From Dasyornis broadbenti (taxonomy: Eukaryota; Chordata; Aves; Passeriformes; Dasyornithidae), in assembly GCA_013397935.1 (NCBI GenBank), contig VZRN01004184.1, forward strand, positions 2,641,507-2,705,506: a DNA stretch of 64,000 bases, written 5' to 3'. Under the pieces are notes generated by a model. It had not been told where the DNA came from. It saw only the letters and a program-made list of their open reading frames with translations, and searched no databases. Of the stretch, positions 11,812 to 26,400 are shown piece after piece. The position numbers were made by a program, and so were the translations under genes. Numbering within the stretch: position 1 is the stretch's first letter; the number at the start of each line of letters is the position of its first letter.

Positions 11812-13106
11812 GAGATGAGTGAAGTCCAATTTTTGTATTTCTCCATCCTCAACATTAAGCTTGACTTGTTGGCATCAGTGTGACTACAGTTGCATTTAGT
11901 ACATGTACAGAGAAACTTGTGATTATTAAAGGAGAAAGCATTTTCCTTGTTCTATAATTACTTTTTTTTTTTTCAGAACAAATATTTAATCAAAAACTTT
12001 CAAAGTGGAAAGTGCAACACTTCCAAACCAGAACAGCTAATAGCCCACAAAGTGCATAAAACAAATACTTTAGATTCTGCAGCACTAGGACTAGGTTTTA
12101 CAGGTAGGTTACTAAGTTAGTAAAGTGTTACTCTCTTTCCCCCTCATTTCTAAGCCTTTTAGCCACACAATTCTACCTCTTCCACTTGGTGAACTTAGCA
12201 CTTGTTGGAACCATTGGTCAGCCAAATAGGCTGAAACTCCTGAAAATTAGACTAATAAAGCAGCCAAGCACAAGGAGCAAAAGTAAAATGTTTTTTTTCC
12301 ACCCAGTTCATGGGAAAGCAGCAAGGCTGACATAAAGGAGAGGGAAAGCTCTCAGATGAAAATCAGGATCAGAGGAGGTCTTGGAGGGTAGCTCCTTTTG
12401 GTAGTAATGAGCTGTGAGAGTGGGTTTGGTGCCCTGGTATCAGGTGTGCTCCTGAGGATCTGGCAATTGTCTATTTTGTGGCAGTCTATAAATATGCTGA
12501 AACTCCTAGGAGTTTCGGACAGTATCCTACAAAGTGCTTGGTAATCAGGTGAGATGATCATAGATGTACAGTTTCAATCACAAGTATGCACAACTTATCA
12601 CACAGATACAATTTCTACACCTACTTCACGGATCTAAAGGTCACGACTGACACTGTATTTTGTTGACGTTATCTTCACTGAGACACGGACATAAAAGAAA
12701 TCCTTCCCTACTGATTGATCCTTCTCCCACACATTCTGCAACTGAAAAGAAAAACGAGGAACCATTCACTCAAGTCCTTGCTTAGGAAAACTGTTTGCAC
12801 TCCAGCAATCTTACTTAAACTGTTTTGATCGCGTAATAGAGAATTAACTAATTTCTGCAACTTGCCTGAAATACTATTTCTTCACTAATAAAGATTTTGA
12901 GATCCACTGAATTTTGACCAAGTATGAGCTAACCCCCTGAAAAGTAGCACATGGGCCTCTTTCTTTTACTCCTATCATGACACAGGTGAACAAAAAGATC
13001 TCAGAAACACACTGCTCTAACAGTATTACTCCAGTCATCCAAAATCCTTTTAAAAATGTGCCTCATTGTCTGCTAGGTCAGAGTTTTCTTTTCCTGAGGC
13101 ATAGGT

Positions 13107-13112
13107 TTTATT
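13107..13112 (-). terminator. Candidate distal poly(A) signal
   Basis: AATAAA on the minus strand, about 5.1 kb past the GNAQ stop. It is the outermost of four hexamers I noted. Hexamers are common by chance in AT-rich DNA, so use is unproven. Confidence 0.25.
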
Positions 13113-13556
13113 TCTTTTCTCCCATGCTTCTGAGCTTCCATTGTACACAAGCCAAAAAAACCCCAAACCTTTTACAATACTGTCAGATTACCATCTCCAC
13201 TGTAACAAACCTGAAATGTTTTGAACGTCTGGCTGTAATGAAGATATTCTGGTAATTTTAATATTTAGACAATAACGATGGAGCATGTAATTTTGGAGTA
13301 ATACATCTATCCAACATTTACCATAATAAGAAGCATTTGGGGAGAACAATAAGCCCAAATATTTCAGAAAAACTAAATTTCAAGGAATGAAGATACTAAA
13401 GTACAAAGATGAGGCCAAAAATACTGTATTTTTAACCAGCAACATTTTTGAGGGGCAGTAACTGTACAATATTAGCTTTTCAAAAAAACTTTTTCTATCC
13501 CTCAAGCAACACACAATACATGCATTTAAATGACACGTTAAGAACAGCAAATGGTA

Positions 13557-13562
13557 TTTATT
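13557..13562 (-). terminator. Candidate poly(A) signal
   Basis: AATAAA on the minus strand, about 4.7 kb past the GNAQ stop. Unproven. Confidence 0.25.
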
Positions 13563-14333
13563 TTTAAATACTCTTTAGTTTAAAAATGCATCTGACACTC
13601 CTTCCTTAAAAGAAAAAGAATTAAAAAACTTGTCAAAAGGATTTCCTGCAACATGATAAATGAGGAACCCAGCAACAGACTTCATCTTAAACTGTATTCT
13701 GAGAAAAAAAAAAAATTTACATTAAACTTGATGTGGCTGACTGTATTTTTTGACACTATTTTCAAAATCTCTATTCCTTTCTTACCTGCAGCATGACTAC
13801 TGTGAGAAAGCTCAAGATAAACTTACAGTAAAATCCTTTAATCATCTAAATTGTGACCCCCAATGTATTGACTAGACAGAAAAATTTGTTTGACTGACAG
13901 AATTCAAAATGCTCTAGATAACCAGCAGGCAAAACCAGAGGAAATACCAGTAGCTCCACTTCTCAAACTAAATATATTATTTAGCAAGATTTCTGCTAAA
14001 CTAACAAGCTGGACAAGGACAGATGACTTTAGTTGTTTAATGTCTGTTCAATTTTAGAATTTATGTCAAAAGAGGGACCATATTTGCAAAAGTATGAATT
14101 TCTAAAATACCGTGGTTAATTTAATACCAGGACGTTTAAATTTTCTAATTCACGTATGTCAGTCTCTCCAAAACATATTTACTTTACTGATCTCTTAACT
14201 AGAGGTAGGTCATGTGTAGGCCTTGTTAATATGCTGTGAACACTTCATTAGTTCACTAATGTAATAGTCTGCAGGATAACTATGCACAAAGCTCCAAGAA
14301 TAGCAGCACATATAATAAATTAAATGTCTACGC

Positions 14334-14339
14334 TTTATT
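14334..14339 (-). terminator. Candidate poly(A) signal
   Basis: AATAAA on the minus strand, about 3.9 kb past the GNAQ stop, preceded on the minus strand by a long A run. Unproven. Confidence 0.3.
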
Positions 14340-15338
14340 TTTTTTCATGTGGGTTAACATCTTTGTTTTCTCCTAATACTTCATTCTTTTGTGAAGAATA
14401 TTTAACAAGGAAAGGGTCATGAGGTTGAGTAATCGGAAAGTCTTCTGCACCTTACAACTCAAGGCTGGGAGTCTAGCAATATCTATATGCAGCCCTTTTC
14501 CCCCATATAGAGTTTTTGCAAATCATGCAGTCAATTCTGACTGCTATCCAGCATTAAAAGTCTCTTCTCCATTTTCAAACTTTAAAAAGTGATTCACAAT
14601 CATGTGGCAGTATGATTAAAAAGTACAGTCCGTACACCTTGACCATCAAAAGAGACTGAATTATAAAAAGTAAACTGCCCTTACAGCTGCATCATCCTAC
14701 ATCCATAAGGACAGTGCCAGTTAATTTGTGAAAAAGGCAAGTTCAAGGTTTCTGTAAAACATGTATTACAGCTTTCTTGTGCTAGTGAACATTTAGAATA
14801 CACAGGTTCCCCAGACACGTTCCTTCCCTCCTCCCTCATTTATAACATTCAAAGAAAACACATCATTTTGGCAAAGTTAAGAGGGTTTCTGTCTTGATGT
14901 TTTTGCCTTCAGCTTCATGTTAGAGGCACAAACTTCTGGACTTAAGCACTATAAGGCATAGTAGAAACCAGCAATTAAAACAACAGCAACAACATCACCA
15001 CCACCACAATGGAATATACTACAAGTGGGAACAGCTGTGTTATTTAAAAATGAAATGTTTTTGTAAACTGTCATACTGCAATGCTGTGTTAGGTGATTCA
15101 TGTAAAGCTTGCTTTGGCATGCCGAATATTTTTTTCTTCCAGAACATGCTCAAATGATCTACACACTGCCACAGGTTCAACTCACCTAAAAAATACCAGA
15201 AAATAGCCCAGTGGCACACACTCTTGAAAACTTTTGCAATCACAATATAACTATAAAGCATGAGTAAACTTTTGTTTTGTTTTTATACAAAACTTGAAAC
15301 CACATTTCCTTCTCCCCCACCCAATATCCTGTAAGAAG

Positions 15339-15460
15339 AAAAAAAAAAAAAATTAAAAAACCCCAAACTTTTGTTAGACACCACTGTCTGGTGTGGCATT
15401 TTGTTTAGTAGTGATCTTTTTTTTTATTATTATTATTTTTTTTTCTTTTTCCTTTTTTTT
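15339..15460. repeat. Poly-A run and T-rich low-complexity tract
   Basis: A 14-base A run at 15339-15352 is followed by a T-rich stretch at 15417-15460 that includes TTA repeats. Both lie inside the probable GNAQ 3' UTR, where the transcript would carry a U run and an A-rich segment about 65 bases apart. Confidence 0.8.
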
Positions 15461-15856
15461 GCTACAGTTCCATTTATAGCACTGCATCCAGTGTGGACAA
15501 TGTATTCCCCGGTTAAAAAAAGAGATATTATCAACAGTGGAACTGTGAAAAAAGAAGCTCTGTTGCATTTTATAGCATGATCAGGTCCAATTTTGTTAAG
15601 CTGTATGTAAGAAAGAGTCACTGCTCTGATCCCCTATTCAGAATGTCAGTGTCACTTTTTATAATCTAGATCTACCTGCTTTAGCTTCATTAAATAGAAC
15701 ACTTTAAAACTCCTTAAAATAATTAACAATAGTGACTTTTTGGTTGTTGTTTTTATACCTAAGGTTTCCATAGCTTCTGAAAAACTAACTGATTGATCTG
15801 ATGTTTTGCATTTTATCATGGTATTTTTAGGGCAACAGCATATATGCACTAGTACT

Positions 15857-15864
15857 TATGTACA
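15857..15864 (-). promoter_or_regulatory. Pumilio response element in GNAQ 3' UTR
   Basis: On the minus (transcript) strand this reads TGTACATA, an exact match to the known PUM1/PUM2 consensus UGUANAUA. It is about 2.4 kb past the stop codon. PUM proteins bind such sites to repress or destabilise mRNA. It is functional only if the long 3' UTR is used. Confidence 0.45.
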
Positions 15865-16378
15865 ATGGTTTGAAACATCTCTGAATTTGCTTCTTCAATA
15901 AAGACTATTAGAAAAGTAAAAGTAACCTAATGTGAATCAGTCAAATAAAAATTAAATTTATATTTAAAGCTTATGTTCCAATTTTACATATAATGGCATA
16001 AGTTCTAATAAGATTGTTTTCTACAGTTGTATAAAGCCCTGACAAGATTTAAGCATTGTTTTGAATGTGAATCATCTCCGTCTTGGTCTCTCAAATTTAC
16101 TTCTACTCAGGAATGTGCAAATGATTTTATACAGCACGATGCTAGTACCGCTCTGTACTATAGTATTTTGTTTTGTAAATAAAAACAACAACAAATCCCT
16201 AGTCAGAAATAAACTGACAAAATTTACATTCTTCTCTCTTAAAAAAGTAAATAAAATAACATTATTTAAAATGTGAATTAGCTATAAGACATACAATACA
16301 ATTACATAGATACATATCAATACAGCACATTCAATTTGCCAAAAATTAATGATTACAAAGCCAATATGGATGCTGCCA

Positions 16379-16397
16379 TATATATATATATATATAT
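16379..16397. repeat. (AT)n microsatellite
   Basis: About 19 bases of alternating A and T, inside the probable GNAQ 3' UTR and immediately beside the second Pumilio-type octamer. Confidence 0.9.
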
Positions 16398-16398
16398 G

Positions 16399-16406
16399 TA
16401 TGTACA
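16399..16406 (-). promoter_or_regulatory. Second Pumilio response element in GNAQ 3' UTR
   Basis: TGTACATA on the minus strand, identical to the octamer at 15857-15864 and 535 bases nearer the stop codon. It abuts an AT microsatellite, so chance origin from repeat decay is possible. Confidence 0.4.
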
Positions 16407-17606
16407 ATGATTATAGCATTCATAATTGCACTATACCTACAACCAGTTTTAAATTACAAGGTGTTTTAAGAGGGAGCAAAAAATAGCAACTGTTCTTATT
16501 ATTGTTGTTTTGGATTTGGGAGGGTTAAGGATGAAAAACGTCTCATTAGTATGTATTGTTAACTTTGGTAATCAACTAATAAGCCATTCTTTTTTTCCAC
16601 CTCCCATCCGCTGCTATGTGGCAGCAATTTTTGTGTTAAGTGCACTCTACTGCCAGTTGGCATTGCAGATAATCAATCCAATTACATGTCTGAACTCTTG
16701 AGTTTTCTTCCTAGCAATCATGCACGTGGTCAAAAAACACCTTTCAACCTAAGCTGCAGAATAAAGGCTCATCAATGTGTGCTGCATTTTTGTTGTTATA
16801 AAATTGCACATTTAAATTTCAAGAATGATTTTCACACTGCTTCATTTACATGTATAAATCTCTTCTAAAGAACATTGCGAGAGGCTGTTTTGCAAGAAAG
16901 CCTATCAAATGCCTGTGAATCAATCAACAATCAACCTTATCAAGAAAGGTTCCTGAACATGATCTCTCCTCAATAATTTCTTGTAATACAACTAAAGGTG
17001 CCTTGAAATTATTACAGAAAACAATCTCATGTCATAACTGACAAAAGGAGAGATCTAAACTGTCTTTAAATTACTAGACCACATGAAGATGCGTGGTACA
17101 CCTCATAGCATATTCACTTACATGTTGGTTTTGGCATTAGAAAATGGTACACTTTCTAAAAAAGGGAACATATGAGCTGAAACTGTGTTTGTTAATCATT
17201 TGGCAGTTGACTCAATCAGGTCAGTTCCCAACCCATCCATTTGGCATTTCGATCAGTATCTTATGTTTCAAGCGCATTGGTTTTATAAAAAGCCAGATTT
17301 GGCAACATGAATTTTGTACAATAAAAATAATTTTTCTACTGTGGAAAAAGAACACTTAAAAAAAGCTCTAACTTAAGAAAAAACACCCCACACAACTGAG
17401 AAAAACACTCTTTCAGGCTGTAGCCACTGGGGAAAATGTAGTGTCTATGACTTTTCTATTTGGCATTTGTGAATAAAAGAAGAGAGAAAAAAATGGCACA
17501 TGGCAATATAAAAGAGATTCTAACATATTCCATGTACATCTGAGATTGTGTTTTAATTATTTCATTACTGTCTTCTGTGCACCTTTCTTAACTGTAAAAT
17601 TGTCAA

Positions 17607-17612
17607 TTTATT
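17607..17612 (-). terminator. Candidate proximal poly(A) signal
   Basis: AATAAA on the minus strand, about 630 bases past the GNAQ stop. Use would give a short 3' UTR lacking the two Pumilio-type elements. Unproven. Confidence 0.25.
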
Positions 17613-18243
17613 ATCCTTAGACAACCGTAATTCTGTTTTACAATCCCAATATTCTAGTCTCAGAAGTGAAGACAGAATGAAGACACCCATGTAAAGAATT
17701 TAAAAATCACAGTATCAATACTTTTTGATCCTTTAAATAAAGTACATACTGTAAAATTAGAATCACTGATGACTTAAATTGTGATAATAGTGTTTTCCTG
17801 ACCAAATCACTCAACAGAAAATATTTCACCCAGGAATGCAACTGGGGAAAAAAAAGGCCATTGTACCTTTTAGAAGATAAGGGGGTAGGAAAGGAGGGGG
17901 AGAGAAAGGGTTAGGGAAAGAGGAAACCAGCTTGATTTTGCTTCAATAGCAAAAAACTGTTATCCTTTGTAAATGTACAACTGAGAATTTGAAACACACT
18001 GAGTCACAAGGTTTTGCCTAAAAAATGAGGAAATGTGCTGTGAATGTACTTCAGCATCTTTTGTTTTTCCTCCATATAGTTTAAATAAAATCATAATATT
18101 AACTACAAACTCTGTGGACATTCACAGAGTCCAGGCCGGCAATAAATTAGTATTATGCAAATTGTTTTCACAGATTATAATACAGTCCCTCTTGTGTATC
18201 TTCAATCACAGAAAGTTGGTTTTGCAGGACCCCCCAGGCACAG

Positions 18244-21818
<3,575 letters not shown>

Positions 21819-21972
21819 CATCATACTCTGGAAAATAATCAACTAGATGGGAGTACATAATTTTCTCCTCTAATAGATCTTTTTTATTTAGGAACAGAAT
21901 AACTGAAGAGTTCTGGAACCATGGATATGTGATAATTGTCCTAAAGAGTGCTTTGCTTTCTTCCATTCGATT
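21819..21972 (-). CDS. GNAQ: GNAQ exon 6 (GTPase domain, NKKD motif)
   Basis: It encodes residues 246-296 plus the first base of codon 297. It starts after 'ATTCCAG' with codons for NRMEESKALFRTIITYPWF and ends at 'GAATATGATG|GTAAGT'-type sequence. The guanine-specificity motif NKKD (residues 274-277) is at 21888-21877. The stretch 'KIMYSHLVDYFPEYDG' separates GNAQ from GNA11, which has D, L and F at three of these positions. The exon is 154 nt, as in other vertebrates, and keeps phase with its neighbours. The sequence is intact. Confidence 0.98.
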
Positions 21973-23231
21973 CTGGAATAAAAAAGACAGCAGAATTTTT
22001 GGGGTCATGAAATTTTTTTTTTTTAAACAAATTCATGCATTTTCACTTCATTTGGCAGAAGGATCCATTTCCCGTTTTGTACTTTCCTGCCAGTATATAA
22101 GGTCCAATTAATTAAATTAAAAATAATAAGCAAGCAGTTAAATATGCAGGCATTTTCTTTTTGCAAATTCAGCTAGTTAAGTGTAAGTATTCTTTAGAAC
22201 ACTAGTCATGAACATAAAAGTCGTAACAGGTAAATTTGCAAAGTCTGAATACACACAGTTACAATCAGCCAATACACTGGTGCTTACTGAAATGCAAGAG
22301 ATCCATGGTAGGGGCATGTACAACACCACAAGACATAATAAATTCAAAGTTTAAGAACATTATTTATTTTACGTGCCTTTCCCAAATTTTGAATATAGAC
22401 TTAAGTAACTCTTAAAGACCAGCTTTAAAATAATTGCAAGTAAATTTGAAACCTGAGAACATTTTGTCAACACCAAAGGTTTATGACATACAGTTTTAAA
22501 AAATTGCTGTTAACTTTGTTTCATACGTTGTTGCCAGATGAAGAATTGCTGGCACCTTGTGGGCTAACACAATGCTTATTGTTCAGAACCCACTAGCCTA
22601 TGGAACCACACAATGCTTCTGTAGGAAGAAGAACTGGAATGCAACCAGTCAGCCCAGTTATGTCAATTTTTACCAGTTCACCAGGCAGTCAGGTATGACT
22701 TTGAGGTCTCCAACCACCAGGTACCACCAAGGAGACCCCAGGACAAAAGAATGCATATGCAGAGGGGAAGGACTGCATATCAATGGTTTCGGGAAAATCA
22801 TTATCATGTGTATTTTTACTCTGCTACAATCAATGGATATGTATCTAAAATACAGTCTATAAATAGAAAATGTCCTGTATTCAGCATTTAGTCTTTGGAA
22901 GAGATATCCCCTCATGCATCCAGCCAAATAAAGAATGCCTATTTCTTAACTGGTGTTAAGGAGTTTTATTTTTACTGATTTTTGGTAACAACATCATTGG
23001 ATTAGTAACCTTTAACACCTTAGCTCCTCCTGAAACCACTTTGCATTACAGTTGAAATACCAGTGAAGCCTACAGTTCTATTTGTAATACTCCTTTGTCA
23101 TTGTAGAACACTGTTATAATTTGATTAGTTCTAAAGAACTGTTAGGCTGACATGACGTGGTTAATACAGAGTAAAAAAAAATATGGTTTGAAATACAGGA
23201 ACTAACTTACTGTTTTTATTATTATTATTTA

Positions 23232-23475
23232 AAGCTGCAGCCCCCTGAAAAAGCCTGTTTCACCACCAAATGGGGCTCCAGAGAATGACAAGAAGGTGAA
23301 TCCTGCAGATTCTGCTGTTGCTGAGCCATCTGTCAGATAACTCAGACAATTTTGCCATAAGTGTATCCTTACTTCCATTAATTTGCATTTTAGAGAGGCC
23401 AACATAAACAAGAATAGGAACTTGAAAAAACCCAAAACAAACATAAAAGAACAAAGAAAAAGAAAAAACAAATCG
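23232..23475 (+). pseudogene. Possible processed retrocopy fragment, parent unknown
   Basis: A sharply GC-richer segment opens at 23232 just after a (TTA)n run. The plus-strand frame starting at 23234 reads 'KKPVSPPNGAPENDKKVNPA' and continues to a TAA stop at about 23337, which resembles a hydrophilic protein C-terminus. About 80 bases of UTR-like sequence follow, then an A-rich tail at about 23425-23475. That order (3' coding end, UTR, A tail, no introns) suggests a 5'-truncated processed pseudogene. I do not recognise the parent and saw no clear target-site duplication, so this could be coincidence. Confidence 0.25.
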
Positions 23476-26400
23476 TAAACCAATTTTGTAGTAAAAGTTG
23501 ATGATTTGGTCTGTTGAACTTTATTGCATGTTGCTGTGGTGTAAGAAAATAAATAGCTGAACTTATACATTAAGAAACTAATGCAGAGTAATAAAAAATT
23601 TGCTTTCAGGCAGTCAGATCTCATGACTAATTTTGATTTCAATGGTGCCAGAATTTCATTCTGAAAGGAAACTCTAATGTAAACATAGCTAAGCATAACC
23701 TCTAATTCCTTAGACTAATGGTTAATATGACAGTATTTTCTTCTCAGCTTTCTATATAGACTTCTTCTCTAAACAAGACCATATGGAAAGGCAATGAGAA
23801 TTACCTAGTATAGGTTATATATATCTGTTATACTATCCACCTCAAAAAGTTCAGCTCCCCGACACACCTGCAACTCCAGAAATACTTGTTGGCAAGTATT
23901 AGTGTCTTCTTCACTACACTGAACAAGCTCAGGTCTCTCACCCTGTCTTCACAGGACGTTGGCTCTGGGCCCTTCATGCTCTTCCAAACAGATTATGTGA
24001 CCATGAAACTGCATTTATAAATCCTTTGCAAATTATTTCAAAGGAAAATTGAAGCAAATTTTGTTAAGGACAGTGAACTGACATTTTGATATTTTGTCAT
24101 TCAGACGTGTAGTCTGCAGATGTTTAGCAGAATTGAAAGATGGCCTTGAGATTTTCAAGTGGATTTTATCTGCCTGAGCAGATAAACAAATACAGGTCCT
24201 CAGTTTGCCATAATAGATTGCAATTCTAAGATTTTATTTTACTATGATTCATTGATTAAGAAAAAAATACAAAGTGATTCATTTTTCGATTAATCAATCT
24301 CTGCTTAACCTTCTGCTGTCCTTCATCTCTTATCCAATTTCTAAGAGCAATTCAACTTTTATGGATGCCACAGCAGATAAAACCAATTTTTGTGCCAGAG
24401 TTAATTCCTCCAACAAAACTGCTTATTTTCCTCTAAAACGTCTCTTAAATTTGTTTTACTAATGATAGCTCACTCCTTTGGCTGCTCACTATTTTTGTTT
24501 ATTAGGTATATGTGCAACATTAGTGCCATAATATTTTTATTTTGCTTAATTAATCACAAGATTATATGGTTAAACTACCAGTCTGAAAAACTTCATTAAC
24601 AGGATGCACTATTTCTTTTGTAAAAACCAGTTTCATGTCAGAGTATTTTTACTGGAAGCAGGGACAGGATTACAAGGAGTGTAGAACAAGTCCAGCATTG
24701 GAGATCTGACATTCTGTCAAATGTCAAGCTCTGCCAAACCAAGCAAGACAGTGTGGCTCTTCAAAAAAAGCCCTAGCAACAGTGGGGAGCAGGCAGTATT
24801 TAATAGTTTGTTCAAGTATTTAATCTTCTTTTATGAGCAGCTCTATTTCACCAAACTGCTTCCAGAAAAGCCTTATTTCAGCTTCAACAAAAAATGCTGC
24901 AGATAGAAACTTGAATAAGTAACATACAGAAATGTGCAGCTGGATTTGGCTCAAGGCTTTCTCAGTAGCTGACAGCCATTGTCAGCAGTGAAGCCAGCCT
25001 TCAACAGCAACCCCTGTTCAACAGAAACAACAGCCTCATCATAGCCTCCCTGGCTTTGAGTGCAGAAATTGAGTGGCAGGCTTAGTGTCTTCACCATCCC
25101 TGAAGGTCTGCTGGCCTAGGCAACTTCCCTGCTCTGCTTTTGTCTGCAGTCTGTCCCAAATTGCATAAAAACTTATTGATATCAGCAGCTATTCCTCCAT
25201 AATTTTTGTTAGGATATACAGACGCCAATGTAAAATTCCCCATCTTCCACACAACCTGACAGAGTTGCTAGTCCAATGTAAAAATATCATTATGAAACAG
25301 AGTCAGAAATACAGCAGATATACTCCAACAGTGAACAGAAATTTGTTAACATTAAACCGCTTATATAATCTTGGACTATTATTCTAATATTTAAATACAC
25401 ATCAAGAAAAAACACTGCACTTATTAATCAATCACATGACTGTCCAGTTTTAGGACTATAAACATATTTTTATGAAAAAAAAGTAAAATGAAATTTCTTT
25501 CTACCATGTACGTCTTATATAAAAGATTTTACACTGAAAAGTTTTTGTATAATGATTAAACATTAACACAAATGCAAGCGGATGTATAAACCATATTCTC
25601 CCACATTTTTATCCAAATGCAAACTCTTACTCTTCCTTACGTTTTAATGGATTAAAAAAGGAGGACACTTCCTTTCAATTTTATTTTTATATGTACACTT
25701 TCAGTTCCTTGTTAAAATGATGGATTTCTGGTTTGAATGTATGTATTGAAATTCTCTTTGCTATCTGTTGCTCTGGAAAAAATGCAATTACTCCTGCAAT
25801 TACAGAAATAACAAAATTGGGATACTTTATACGCACTCGATTGTCAAATCGTGACAAATACCCGCAAGAGTGCTAAAACAGCATTTAAGAGCTGTATCAG
25901 CTGGTACCCAGTGAAGGGAAAGCAGCATTTCCAGTTAGCAAACAGTGCTTTGGCAGAAAACACTAAGCACAATATTAATCTGAAACAATAGTGAAGCACT
26001 AGTGGAGTGCTTCACCCATTACTGTCTTTATGATTATCTAGGGTGGCATCTAGTGGGCATTACTGTAACTCACATACAGAACAAAAAAATGTAGTAATTA
26101 CTCTTCTCTCAAAAAATTGTTAGCAATTTAAGTACTGTCTGATAACAAAATTAGGATTCCACGGATTCTGAGGTACTACATTTCGTTGGAATGCTGTGAC
26201 AGAGAAGGTGGTGAGGAGGTAAACAAGACACATTTTTCAGTGAACAACTTGTTCTGTGTATATAACTTGTGTATGCAGGCAAAAATGCTTATTTGATTCA
26301 CAGGGCATTCAGAGATGACAACTGTAGAAAACGAGATACTGACACAGGAGAGCTTCAGAAAAAAGCAAAAGTTAGTATTTCAGAAGGTTAGTGTCACTGT

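Larger units (their letters stand above)
7541..13100. other. Intergenic DNA downstream of GNAQ
   Basis: AT-rich sequence holding the A/C-rich tract at 7716-7786 and T/G-rich tracts at 8640-8731 and 11759-11811. No exon, RNA gene or clear transposon was recognised. The right part (about 12000-13100) could still belong to an extended GNAQ 3' UTR, because the true cleavage site cannot be fixed from sequence alone. Confidence 0.5.
13100..18243 (-). other. GNAQ: Probable GNAQ 3' untranslated region
   Basis: This AT-rich block follows the GNAQ stop codon directly on the minus strand and contains no recognisable interspersed transposon, in contrast to the flanks. GNAQ transcripts in mammals are known to carry a multi-kilobase 3' UTR, which suggests the same here. 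AATAAA hexamers on the minus strand occur at 17612-17607, 14339-14334, 13562-13557 and 13112-13107, so alternative polyadenylation is possible. Two Pumilio-type octamers, an AT microsatellite and A- and T-rich runs lie inside. The left boundary is a guess based on the last candidate signal; the real end may be nearer 14310. Confidence 0.4.

Noticed and set aside
23229..23696. 155-codon minus-strand open frame
   Set aside because: Its Phe/Leu-rich ends come from A-rich DNA on the plus strand. The more coherent reading of part of this stretch is the plus-strand frame described as a possible retrocopy.
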